This document shows, in pieces, positions 24,461-31,527 of a stretch of 64,000 bases of DNA (positions are counted from its first letter, which is position 1; every line of letters begins with the position of its first letter). The translations under genes were made by a program, and so were the position numbers. This stretch comes from Eubacterium sp. (GTDB taxonomy: Bacteria; Bacillota; Clostridia; Oscillospirales; Acutalibacteraceae), in NCBI GenBank assembly GCA_017463985.1, contig JAFUEH010000008.1, positions 62,001 to 126,000 of the forward strand. The letters are read 5' to 3'. Below the pieces are notes generated by a model. It had not been told where the DNA came from. It saw nothing but the letters and a program-made list of their open reading frames with translations, and ran no database searches.

Positions 24461-25036
24461 TTAACCGCGCTGGTTAAAGTCAGCAGACAGCAGGTTCATG
24501 GCCTTGAACAGCTTGCCCATATAAATGAACGGACCGACGATAATCAGTGCGCCAAGCACATTCCAAAGCCAGAAATCGGCCGCGCCGAACTTGTAATCAA
24601 TGCCTCTTCTTTGCAGCTCGTTGCCGATACGGGCGCTAAGCTGATGCCACCAAACGATTGCATAAATAGAGAGGGTGATCGGTGCTAAAACCAGCGCCAT
24701 CAGCAAGAAATGCATCGTTTTTTTGCCGTCGTAGCGGGAAGCAATGATGTTGATGTCAGCGCTGACGCCGCTCATCACAACCAAGGCATAAATGCCAAGC
24801 GTAATAATTGACAGTAAGATGAGCTTCACCAAGCCTCTGTTTGTTTTCAGCTGGGCAACCGGCATGGCTGCCTGCGGCTGCTGCATCGGATACTGCTGTG
24901 CCTGCGGCTGATAGCCAGGCTGCGGCTGTGGCTGGTAGCCCGTCTGGGACTGTGGTTGATACTCCGGTTGCGGTTGCGGCTGATAATTCGGCTGCGGCTG
25001 GTAGCCAGTCTGCGGCTGATAGTTTTGATTGTCCAT
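24461..25036 (-). CDS. DUF4234-like membrane protein with Gln/Pro/Tyr-rich N-terminus
   Basis: 191 residues. Residues 1-60 are a low-complexity region of repeated YQPQP-like units. Then three or four transmembrane helices follow, with the LVKLILLSIITLGIYALV segment typical of DUF4234. The function of the family is unknown. ATG 25036, preceded by AAGGAG. Own promoter at 25100-25128. Confidence 0.8.
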   Translation of the reverse strand: MDNQNYQPQTGYQPQPNYQPQPQPEYQPQSQTGYQPQPQPGYQPQAQQYPMQQPQAAMPVAQLKTNRGLVKLILLSIITLGIYALVVMSGVSADINIIASRYDGKKTMHFLLMALVLAPITLSIYAIVWWHQLSARIGNELQRRGIDYKFGAADFWLWNVLGALIIVGPFIYMGKLFKAMNLLSADFNQRG

Positions 25037-25099
25037 AGATATTCTCCTTAAAAAGTATTATTAACCGCTCCGCACCGGCGAAGCATCATTAACAATTAA

Positions 25100-25128
25100 A
25101 TTATAAAGTATCTGCAGGCTATTGTAAA
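25100..25128 (-). promoter_or_regulatory. Promoter of the DUF4234-like gene
   Basis: Minus strand TTTACA (25128-25123), 17-nt spacer, TATAAT (25105-25100). Confidence 0.7.
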
Positions 25129-25156
25129 GAAAAATATACAATTTTTTCAAATAATA

Positions 25157-25204
25157 TACATCCGCATTTGTTGACCGGCGCAGGGCAATAAGAGTATAAA
25201 AGCC
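25157..25204 (+). repeat. Intergenic repeat, copy A (most diverged)
   Basis: Shares GCATTTGTTGA, GG-GCAGGG and a following purine/TAA-rich tail with copies at 27918-27969 and 28635-28686. It lies just upstream of the XRE gene promoter. Confidence 0.55.
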
Positions 25205-25238
25205 ACTAAATAACCGAATGCAAGCATTTCTTGACAAA

Positions 25239-25267
25239 TTGTAAAACAGAGTTTATTGTACTATATA
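25239..25267 (+). promoter_or_regulatory. Promoter of the XRE regulator
   Basis: TTGTAA (25239-25244), 17-nt spacer, TATATA (25262-25267); an alternative TTGACA lies 8 nt further upstream with poorer spacing. Confidence 0.5.
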
Positions 25268-25302
25268 TGCAATTAAGGTATTTTGTTTGCGAGGTGATAT
25301 TT

Positions 25303-26334
25303 ATGACATTGGGTGAGACAATAAAGGATTTAAGAAAACGAAATAATATGTCGCAAGAACAACTTGCTGAAAAATTAGACGTCAGCAGGCAAAACGTTTC
25401 GTTGTGGGAAAAAGATTCAACGCGACCCACGATAGAAAATATAATAACGTTGTCCGATATATTCTCGGTTTCAGTTGATGAGCTACTTAAATCAAACGAA
25501 CCGTTAGAGCCAAAAGCAGAAGAAGCAAATGTGAGTGATGAGCCTGCCGTTTCAAATAATAACGGTAGTAAAAAAATATATATTATTGCCGCACTTGATG
25601 CGGTGGTGCTTGCACTCGGAATATATATGATTTGGTTTTTTAAAAGCGGCAGTACAAATTTTTTCAATGTGCTTGATTTACACTTTAACTGTTCGGCAGT
25701 ATTTTTTATTGAAAGCTTACCAGTTATCATAGTCGTGCTGTCTGCCCTGTGGTTAGCGACGGCAATACTCGCGTTTGTAAAAAGGAAGTCATTTAAGATA
25801 ATTAAAACGGTTATAATTATGCTTACTCTTGCACTGTTTATTGCAGGAAATCTTGCAGGCGGCATAATAGATAATTCAAGAGAAAAAGAGGCGCAAGATA
25901 TAATTCCGCAAGGTACTTCGTATTTTGACATAAAAGCATTTGAAAGTATCGGCACGACTGCAGAATTTTCAGAGCAGTATGTTGAAGGACGGACGGATAT
26001 GGAAATACCCGTAAATTACAGCGTAACGCAGTGGTATAAAGAAAATTATATGTACACAAAGTGTGTAGAATTCACCGATAATAACGATAAAAACAGCGAG
26101 CTCTCACGATATTTCCTCGAGCTTGAGATGAAATATGCAGACGGAAAATTTGAGTATTTCTCAGACGGTGAATGTAAAGAGCTTGGTATTGCCAAGGGTG
26201 AATATAGTTTAAATAGTGACGACAATTCACTGTCGCTGATTCTTGTTAAAGGCAGTCGCGTGTATTTTTGCGAATATGATAACATCGGTGTTATTAATGA
26301 TAATGTAAAAGAACAAATAAAACAGCTGCAATAA
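25303..26334 (+). CDS. Membrane-anchored XRE-family regulator
   Basis: 343 residues, AT-rich. An HTH_3/XRE DNA-binding domain occupies residues 2-60 (LRKRNNMSQEQLAEKLDVSRQ core). A linker and three predicted transmembrane helices follow (about 92-112, 135-158, 168-187), then an extracytoplasmic C-terminal domain of about 150 residues. This layout suggests a one-component regulator whose outer domain senses an envelope signal. The ATG at 25303 has GAGGTGA upstream; earlier in-frame codons overlap the promoter. Ligand and targets are unknown. Confidence 0.82.
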   Translation: MTLGETIKDLRKRNNMSQEQLAEKLDVSRQNVSLWEKDSTRPTIENIITLSDIFSVSVDELLKSNEPLEPKAEEANVSDEPAVSNNNGSKKIYIIAALDAVVLALGIYMIWFFKSGSTNFFNVLDLHFNCSAVFFIESLPVIIVVLSALWLATAILAFVKRKSFKIIKTVIIMLTLALFIAGNLAGGIIDNSREKEAQDIIPQGTSYFDIKAFESIGTTAEFSEQYVEGRTDMEIPVNYSVTQWYKENYMYTKCVEFTDNNDKNSELSRYFLELEMKYADGKFEYFSDGECKELGIAKGEYSLNSDDNSLSLILVKGSRVYFCEYDNIGVINDNVKEQIKQLQ

Positions 26335-26376
26335 TAAAAACCGCTATGGAAATATATGTACTTCAAACAAAGACCT

Positions 26377-26396
26377 GCCTCGGCACACGCCGAGGC
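26377..26396 (+). terminator. Terminator-like hairpin after the XRE gene
   Basis: Perfect 8-bp stem GCCTCGGC/GCCGAGGC with loop ACAC; short T run. The stem half CCTCGG recurs in the terminator at 27868-27893. Confidence 0.6.
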
Positions 26397-26421
26397 TTTC
26401 GCTATAAAAGTTGAGATTCAA

Positions 26422-26449
26422 TGTAACCTTTCGTATACTTGAGTCGCTA
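26422..26449 (+). promoter_or_regulatory. ECF-type promoter, probably autoregulated
   Basis: TGTAAC (26422-26427) and CGCTA (26445-26449) separated by 17 nt, with no sigma-A elements nearby. The AAC -35 motif and CG-starting -10 motif are those of ECF sigma factors. Confidence 0.6.
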
Positions 26450-26485
26450 TATAAGTGAAAGGACCTTTCAAAAAGAGGTGAGAAA

Positions 26486-26968
26486 ATGACAAAGGATGAA
26501 TACATAAAAGCGGTTAAGCGCAACAGCAACAGACTCTATTTAATCGCACTGTCCTATTTGCAAAATCATTATGATGCCGAGGACGTTATGCAGGAGGTAC
26601 TATTAAAGCTGTGGAAAACGAAAAAGGCATTTAACGATGAAGAGCATATAGACAAGTGGCTTACGATTAGTTGTATTCACAAGTGCAAAGACCGTTTTAA
26701 GTCACCGTTTGCCAAAAAGACCGTTCCTGTTGACGAGATTAATGAGCTTTATACCTTTGACAGTATCAAAAGCCTTGACATCTTTAATGCGGTAATGTCC
26801 TTGCCTAAAAACGAACGTCTTGCGGTGCACCTGTTTTATTACGAGGATATGCCCATCAATGAGATAGCAACGATGTTAAAATGCAAACCGTCTGCCGTTA
26901 AAACAAGACTGCACAGAGCAAGAAAACATTTAAAAGAGATATTAGGAGATGATTGGATAAATGAATAA
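26486..26968 (+). CDS. ECF-type RNA polymerase sigma factor
   Basis: 160 residues with sigma region 2 (YLQNHYDAEDVMQEVLLKLWK, about 28-48) and region 4 (LPKNERLAVHLFYYEDMPINEIATMLKC, HTH ending in AVKTRLHRAR). Starts after AAGAGGTGAG. The downstream gene overlaps by 8 nt and has the layout of an anti-sigma factor, so the pair forms a classic ECF/anti-sigma module likely transcribed from its own ECF promoter. Confidence 0.93.
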   Translation: MTKDEYIKAVKRNSNRLYLIALSYLQNHYDAEDVMQEVLLKLWKTKKAFNDEEHIDKWLTISCIHKCKDRFKSPFAKKTVPVDEINELYTFDSIKSLDIFNAVMSLPKNERLAVHLFYYEDMPINEIATMLKCKPSAVKTRLHRARKHLKEILGDDWINE

Positions 26969-27860
26969 CAGAGAGATTTACAAAACTGCGATGTCAGGAG
27001 TCCGTCACTCGGAGGAAGCGATTGAAAGGATTTTTGATATGACGACAGATAAGAAAAAAAATAGCTTTAAGCTGACATATAAACGCCTTGCCGCAGCAGC
27101 GCTGGCGCTGGTGCTTTTTATCGGCGGCGGATTCGGTATAAACCGTTACGCTAACAAAAGCGATAAACTAACCGTGATGGTTGCGTATGCTGAAGACGGT
27201 GAAATCAAAATTGGCAGCGCCTCAAGTCAAAAAATTGTCAAGGGCTTGTATTTTGCGCCTGCTGACGACGAAAATGCGTGTAAAAAGCAACACGAAAAAG
27301 CCGTAAACGACTATAACGAATATAGCATGGATTTTGAAGACTTAGACGCAGTAGTCGGACCGGTTATGTGGAGTGGAGTCGGCGCCTATGACATTTATGA
27401 TAAAAACGGCGAGGTTATTGCAGAGCTTTACACCTCAACCGCAGGTAATATCGTTGCAAGCAAAACGGATTATTCAAATGTGAAAAGCTTTACGGTTGAA
27501 AACGAAAGCGAACATGCGCTTTTGCAGTTTGAACACGCCGGACTGTATGAAAAATGGGAAAGTGAAGAAGATAACATTGACGAAGAGATGCTCTATGAGG
27601 ATTTCATCAATCACAAATTCACCTTAACAGGCGATGAGCTTAGAAAAAGCCAGGAGGAATGGGGATATTACGGATATACGCTTGAATGGCTGTCCACCGC
27701 AGAGGTATATGATTGCCCGCCGGATAATATTACTGCCGATTTCAAAGCAAGCGATATTAAGGATAAGATCACCTTTACCTTTGAGAACAATGACGGAAGC
27801 ATTGAAAGTGCTAGTGTTAACATCACATTTGACAATTACGGGCATATTCACTTAGAATAA
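26961..27860 (+). CDS. Putative anti-sigma factor, single-pass membrane protein
   Basis: 299 residues. A ~40-residue cytoplasmic N-terminal region with a helical patch (REIYKTAMSGVRHSEEAIERI) is followed by one transmembrane helix (about 43-60) and a ~235-residue extracytoplasmic domain. The position directly behind, and overlapping, an ECF sigma gene is the main evidence. The outer domain resembles the uncharacterised DUF4179-type sensors, but the match is not certain. Ends before a terminator. Confidence 0.75.
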   Translation: MNNREIYKTAMSGVRHSEEAIERIFDMTTDKKKNSFKLTYKRLAAAALALVLFIGGGFGINRYANKSDKLTVMVAYAEDGEIKIGSASSQKIVKGLYFAPADDENACKKQHEKAVNDYNEYSMDFEDLDAVVGPVMWSGVGAYDIYDKNGEVIAELYTSTAGNIVASKTDYSNVKSFTVENESEHALLQFEHAGLYEKWESEEDNIDEEMLYEDFINHKFTLTGDELRKSQEEWGYYGYTLEWLSTAEVYDCPPDNITADFKASDIKDKITFTFENNDGSIESASVNITFDNYGHIHLE

Positions 27861-27867
27861 AATCAAC

Positions 27868-27900
27868 AGCCTCGGCCGCAACACCGAGGCTGATTTTTTG
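27868..27900 (+). terminator. Terminator of the sigma/anti-sigma operon
   Basis: 9-bp stem CAGCCTCGG/CCGAGGCTG (27868-27876, 27885-27893), 8-nt loop, then A and six T. Confidence 0.85.
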
Positions 27901-27917
27901 GTTGCAAAACGGCTGGC

Positions 27918-27969
27918 AATGAAATCGGCCGTTATTGAACGGCGCAGGGAACGGAGAGAATAAGCTGTA
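27918..27969 (+). repeat. Intergenic repeat, copy B
   Basis: Begins AATGAAATC and contains GCAGGGAACGGAGAG followed by a TAAGC-GTA end; aligned over about 52 nt with copy C. It ends one base before the promoter of the 5S-like RNA. Confidence 0.7.
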
Positions 27970-27970
27970 T

Positions 27971-27999
27971 TTGACATAGCAATATCGTTTTGCTATAAT
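27971..27999 (+). promoter_or_regulatory. Perfect-consensus promoter of the 5S-like RNA/Nudix unit
   Basis: TTGACA (27971-27976), 17-nt spacer, TATAAT (27994-27999). Predicted start of transcription is near 28006. Confidence 0.85.
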
Positions 28000-28005
28000 T
28001 AAACA

Positions 28006-28112
28006 GTCAAGGACACCTGTACCCATTCCGAACACAGCGTTAAGACTTGATAATTTAACAATAAGAGATGCTGTTACATCGACCTGTCACACCGTGGCAG
28101 GTCTGTTTATTT
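28006..28112 (+). ncRNA. 5S-rRNA-like RNA or leader upstream of the Nudix gene
   Basis: From the predicted start, GTCAAG (28006-28011) pairs with CTTGAT (28046-28051) as 5S helix II. CTGT/ACAG (28017-28020 with 28034-28037) corresponds to helix III, and the loop ACCCATTCCGAAC (28021-28033) matches 5S loop C, followed by GTTAAG. Helix I and the normal helix IV/V arm are missing. A 10-bp stem (28081-28090 with 28094-28103, loop ACC) followed by TGTTTATTT may end it. It is either a separate small RNA of about 100 nt, a Nudix mRNA leader, or a decayed 5S fragment. Confidence 0.6.
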
Positions 28113-28130
28113 CAGAGGGGATTGGGAATT

Positions 28131-28631
28131 ATGGATATTACATTTAGAACGGACGCCGGAGTTTTCAATTACAGAGTGTGCGCTATCATAAAGCACAACA
28201 ATAAACTGCTCGCTATGAAGAATAATAAGTCATCTTACTACTTTCTTCCCGGCGGCAGAGTGAATATGCATGAGGATACAGATACCGCTATCAAGAGAGA
28301 ACTCAAAGAAGAGCTTGGCATTGACGCGAAGGTTGTCAGACCGCTGTGGCTTGTTCAGGGCTTTTTCATCGAGGACGAAATCAAAGAAAAATTCCACGAG
28401 CTGTGTATATATTACTTAGTTGATGTTTCCGATACCGACCTTGTAAACCGTGAACGCTTTGCAGGGCTTGAAACAAAGAATAATGAAATATTTGAATGGC
28501 TTGATGTTGATACACTGAACGAACAGTATCTTTATCCGCTGTTCATCAAGAAAAGAATCAACGATTTACCGCAGCAGCTTGAAATGCTGACGGAACGGGA
28601 GTATGAATATCATGGTCAGCAAGAACTTTAA
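28131..28631 (+). CDS. Nudix hydrolase
   Basis: 166 residues. The Nudix box is complete: GGRVNMHED followed by RELKEELGI (Gx5Ex7REUxEExGU, about residues 42-64). This binds Mg2+ and cleaves a nucleoside diphosphate linked to another group; the actual substrate cannot be read from sequence. RBS GAGGGG precedes ATG 28131. Upstream is the 5S-like RNA; both lie between two direct repeats, as one apparent cassette. Confidence 0.9.
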   Translation: MDITFRTDAGVFNYRVCAIIKHNNKLLAMKNNKSSYYFLPGGRVNMHEDTDTAIKRELKEELGIDAKVVRPLWLVQGFFIEDEIKEKFHELCIYYLVDVSDTDLVNRERFAGLETKNNEIFEWLDVDTLNEQYLYPLFIKKRINDLPQQLEMLTEREYEYHGQQEL

Positions 28632-28634
28632 GGT

Positions 28635-28686
28635 AATGAAATCTGCATTTGTTGATTGGTGCAGGGAACGGAGAGTGTAAGCCGTA
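28635..28686 (+). repeat. Intergenic repeat, copy C
   Basis: Begins 3 nt after the Nudix stop; carries AATGAAATCTGCATTTGTTGA, then GCAGGGAACGGAGAG and TAAGCCGTA. Closest to copy B. Confidence 0.7.
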
Positions 28687-28714
28687 CAGCCACCAAATCG
28701 GTGGCTGTACTTTT
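28684..28714 (+). terminator. Terminator of the Nudix unit
   Basis: Perfect 11-bp stem (28684-28694 with 28700-28710), loop AAATC, then TTTT. Confidence 0.85.
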
Positions 28715-28725
28715 AACTACTGGTA

Positions 28726-28734
28726 TGGTATAAT
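28726..28734 (+). promoter_or_regulatory. Extended -10 promoter of the GNAT gene
   Basis: TGGTATAAT gives an extended -10 (TGnTATAAT); no good -35 box is visible. Confidence 0.5.
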
Positions 28735-28771
28735 GAAATCAATAAATTATCATATGCAATGGGGATATATC

Positions 28772-29323
28772 ATGATAGTTGATAAATCAGGAATTATTAT
28801 AAGACCAGAGACACCGTCTGAATATGAATCTGTTAATAAACTAATTTATGAGGCTTTTACTGAGTCACATGGTATAGAAATTGGTCAATTTATGATGAAT
28901 CACTTTGCGGAAGAAAGGCAGAAGGAAACCTTCGTTCCTGAACTATCACTCGTGGCTGTGTTAAATGACGGAACAATTATTGGAGAAATAGCAATCCACG
29001 AAACTGACATTGCCACCAAAAACGGAAAAATCACACAATTGACCTTATCGCAAAGTGCAGTATTACCAGAATATAGAATGCATGGAATTATGAGAATGCT
29101 TGTAGAATATGCATTAGATAAAGCAAAAAACATGGGATATGGAGCAGTGTTTCTTGGAGGAAACCCAAATCTTTATTCAAGATTTGGGTTTGAAGCATCC
29201 AGCAAATATGGAATTTACCATAAAGATAGAAACAAGTGGGGAGACGAAGGTTTTATGGTTTGTAAATTAAAACCCGATGCTTTGGATGGTATAACGGGTA
29301 CAACTTCATATTATGGTGGGTAA
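28772..29323 (+). CDS. GNAT-family N-acetyltransferase
   Basis: 183 residues with the GNAT fold. The acetyl-CoA loop is represented by QSAVLPEYRMHGIMRMLVEYAL (Q/RxxGxG/A-like, about 88-109), and the LGGNPNLYSRFGFE segment is shared with YhbS-type acetyltransferases. AT-rich like the preceding genes. ATG 28772 has GGGGATA upstream; earlier in-frame starts run through a terminator and promoter. Substrate unknown. Confidence 0.88.
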   Translation: MIVDKSGIIIRPETPSEYESVNKLIYEAFTESHGIEIGQFMMNHFAEERQKETFVPELSLVAVLNDGTIIGEIAIHETDIATKNGKITQLTLSQSAVLPEYRMHGIMRMLVEYALDKAKNMGYGAVFLGGNPNLYSRFGFEASSKYGIYHKDRNKWGDEGFMVCKLKPDALDGITGTTSYYGG

Positions 29324-29420
29324 AACCTTAGTTATGTAATTAGAGAAAAGGTTGGCAAGTGGTTGGCTTTCAGGCAAACTCAAGTCAACTAATGGCAACC
29401 CAAGTCAGCCATTGAAAAAT

Positions 29421-29435
29421 GAGGTGACAGGATTT
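29421..29435. repeat. Direct copy of the tRNA-Pro 3' end (att-like)
   Basis: GAGGTGACAGGATTT, identical to 29625-29639 in the 3' part of the tRNA-Pro gene and in the same orientation. Integrases that target tRNA 3' ends leave such short duplications. Confidence 0.5.
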
Positions 29436-29484
29436 TCCCATCAGATACTAAGCTATTTGAACATCGGCACAAAGAGCCTACGCT

Positions 29485-29541
29485 GCTCGAAACAGTCCAC
29501 CGGACTGTTTCTCCGTCGAGCCTCGGCGGCAAGACGCCGAG
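29485..29541. repeat. Cluster of strong palindromes (REP-like)
   Basis: AAACAGTCC/GGACTGTTT (29490-29498, 29502-29510) is nested in GCTCGA/TCGAGC (29485-29490, 29516-29521), followed directly by CTCGGCG/CGCCGAG (29522-29528, 29535-29541). No coding frame is supported; it looks like a repetitive extragenic palindrome unit. Confidence 0.55.
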
Positions 29542-29558
29542 TTCTCCGCATCGTGCCC

Positions 29559-29575
29559 GCAGGTTCAAATCCTGT
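29559..29575 (+). repeat. Inverted copy of the tRNA-Pro T arm
   Basis: GCAGGTTCAAATCCTGT on the plus strand equals the T-stem/loop of the tRNA-Pro gene (29631-29647, minus strand). No cloverleaf can be folded around it, so it is a remnant. Confidence 0.55.
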
Positions 29576-29585
29576 ATCTAAATTG

Positions 29586-29615
29586 AAAAAAGGATACCGC
29601 ATGGGTATCCTTTTT
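29586..29615 (-). terminator. Terminator of tRNA-Pro
   Basis: 12-bp stem (29587-29598 with 29604-29615), 5-nt loop, with A/T tracts on both sides; leftward transcripts of the tRNA would end here. Confidence 0.75.
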
Positions 29616-29619
29616 CCAA

Positions 29620-29696
29620 TGGTCGAGGTGACAGGATTTGAACCTGCGGCCTCTTCGTCCCGAACGAAGCGCTCTACCAAGCTGAGCCACACCTCG
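29620..29696 (-). tRNA. tRNA-Pro (anticodon CGG)
   Basis: 77 nt on the minus strand with encoded CCA (29622-29620 end). Acceptor CGAGGTG/CACCTCG, D arm GCTC-AGCTTGGTA-GAGC, anticodon stem CTTCG/CGAAG around loop TTCGGGA, T arm GCAGG-TTCAAAT-CCTGT. The anticodon is complement of 29660-29662, reading CCG codons. Confidence 0.93.
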
Positions 29697-29801
29697 ATTG
29701 CTTTTCTTTCTGAATGCCCTATAATTATTGCACAAAATTGCCGTCAGGTCAAGTATTATTTTTCGTAAATTGAAATTTTCTGTTTTTTTCCGGCTTTTTC
29801 C

Positions 29802-29829
29802 TTGCATATCGCTGCGTTTTGTGTAATAA
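29802..29829 (+). promoter_or_regulatory. Putative promoter of the gltX operon
   Basis: TTGCAT (29802-29807), 16-nt spacer, TAATAA (29824-29829); the -10 assignment in the TAATAATATTAT run is uncertain. Confidence 0.45.
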
Positions 29830-29868
29830 TATTATGACTTATTTTAAATATTAGGTTCAGGTGATGAA

Positions 29869-31527
29869 ATGGACACACAAAAATTAGCACAGCTTTTATT
29901 TCCGAAAATTTTGAAAACGCCCGATTATTACGAGGCGCTGTATCCGCCGCGCCGTTTGGCAGACGGTGCGCGCGTTACCCGTTTTGCGCCGAGCCCGACC
30001 GGCTTTTTGCACTTCGGTAACCTCTTTACCTGCCTTGTATCGTACAAAACGGCCAAGAGCACGGACGGCGTATTTTACGTCCGCGTAGAGGATACGGATC
30101 AAAAGCGCAAGGTTGACGGCGCGATCGAGGTCATGCTCAAGGGACTATCCGTATACGGCATCACGCCGGACGAGGGCGTACTGGACGAGGACGAGCAATT
30201 CGGCGCTTACGGCCCGTACTACCAGAGCGAGCGCAAAATCATCTATCAGACGTATGCCAAAAGCCTGGTGGCACAGGGGCTGGCCTATCCCTGCTTCATG
30301 ACCGCCGAAGAGCTGGATGATATCCGCGCGCAGCAGGAGAACGAAAGCATTAAGGGCATCTGGGGCTTATGGGCTAAGCACCGCGACCTTTCCTTGGAGG
30401 AAATCGAAGCGAACCTGGCGGCCGGCAAGCCGTGGACCCTTCGCCTGAAATCCCCTGGTACACCGGAGGGAAAATGCTATTTTGACGATATGATCAAGGG
30501 TAAGATCGAAATGCCCGAAAATGTGCAGGATGTCGTCCTGCTGAAATCTGACGGTATTCCGACCTATCATTTTGCACACGCGATCGACGATCACCTGATG
30601 CGTACCACGCACGTCGTGCGCGGCGACGAGTGGATATCCTCCGCGCCGATCCATCTCCAGCTATTCAAGCTGCTCGGCTTTAAGCCGCCGAAATATGCAC
30701 ACGTAGCGCCGATCATGAAAGAGGAAAACGGCGGCAAGCGCAAGCTTTCCAAACGCAAGGATCCTGAAGCGGCCGTCACCTATTATGCAGAGGAGGGCTT
30801 CCCGAGCGAAAGCGTAAACGAATATATGCTCACGCTGGCCAACTCTAATTTCGAGGATTGGCGGCGCATGAACAAGGAAGAAGCGCTGGACAAATTCCCC
30901 TTCAACCTAAAAAAAATGAGCGTATCCGGCGCGCTGTTCGATATGGTAAAGCTCACCGACGTATCTAAAAACGTGATCTGCAAAATGCCGGCGGCGAAGG
31001 TGTTTGACCTTTCCTACGCATGGGCGCAGGAATACTGCCCTGCACTGGCCGCGCTGTATGAGCAGGACAAGGCACGCGCTACCGCCATACTGAACATTGA
31101 CCGCGAAAACAAAAAGCCGCGCAAGGACATCGCGAAATGGAGCGATATTCCCGACTATATCAGCTATATGTACGACGAGACCTTCGTCCCCTGCTACGAC
31201 CTCACCGGCAACGCCACACCGGCGCTGGCAGTAAAGGTACTGACGAACTACCTTGACGCCGTTAACCTGAACGACACCAAGGAAGAATGGTTTGACCGCA
31301 TCAAGGGACTGTGCGCCGGCATCGGCTGCACACCGAACGTGAAAGAATACAAACAGCATCCGGAGGCCTTTGACGGTCACGTGGGCGACGTTTCCACGGT
31401 GATCCGCGTGGCGCTGACCGGCAGGACCAATACGCCGGATTTATATGAGATCACCCGCCTGCTCGGTGAGGAGGCCGTCAAGGCAAGACTGACCGCCGCA
31501 CTGGCACACTACAAGGAGGAAAACTAA
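29869..31527 (+). CDS. gltX: Glutamyl-tRNA synthetase
   Basis: Charges tRNA-Glu with glutamate. 552 residues, class I synthetase: the HIGH-type signature is [12 protein letters not shown] (40-51) and the second signature is KRKLSKRKD. Full length for the clade. Since glnS follows directly, the cell makes Gln-tRNA by direct charging, so this enzyme probably need not mischarge tRNA-Gln. The RBS is weak (AGGTGATG). First gene of a run with glnS, typA and hemW. Confidence 0.96.
   Translation: MDTQKLAQLLFPKILKTPDYYEALYPPRRLADGARVTRFAPSPTGFLHFGNLFTCLVSYKTAKSTDGVFYVRVEDTDQKRKVDGAIEVMLKGLSVYGITPDEGVLDEDEQFGAYGPYYQSERKIIYQTYAKSLVAQGLAYPCFMTAEELDDIRAQQENESIKGIWGLWAKHRDLSLEEIEANLAAGKPWTLRLKSPGTPEGKCYFDDMIKGKIEMPENVQDVVLLKSDGIPTYHFAHAIDDHLMRTTHVVRGDEWISSAPIHLQLFKLLGFKPPKYAHVAPIMKEENGGKRKLSKRKDPEAAVTYYAEEGFPSESVNEYMLTLANSNFEDWRRMNKEEALDKFPFNLKKMSVSGALFDMVKLTDVSKNVICKMPAAKVFDLSYAWAQEYCPALAALYEQDKARATAILNIDRENKKPRKDIAKWSDIPDYISYMYDETFVPCYDLTGNATPALAVKVLTNYLDAVNLNDTKEEWFDRIKGLCAGIGCTPNVKEYKQHPEAFDGHVGDVSTVIRVALTGRTNTPDLYEITRLLGEEAVKARLTAALAHYKEEN

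Noticed and set aside
27823-28035. 70-codon minus-strand frame over the 5S-like RNA and repeat B
   Set aside because: Antisense to a terminator, a repeat and a consensus promoter; no coding evidence.
29453-29807. Short frames overlapping tRNA-Pro and the palindromes
   Set aside because: They translate tRNA and hairpin sequence; no RBS or conserved protein feature.
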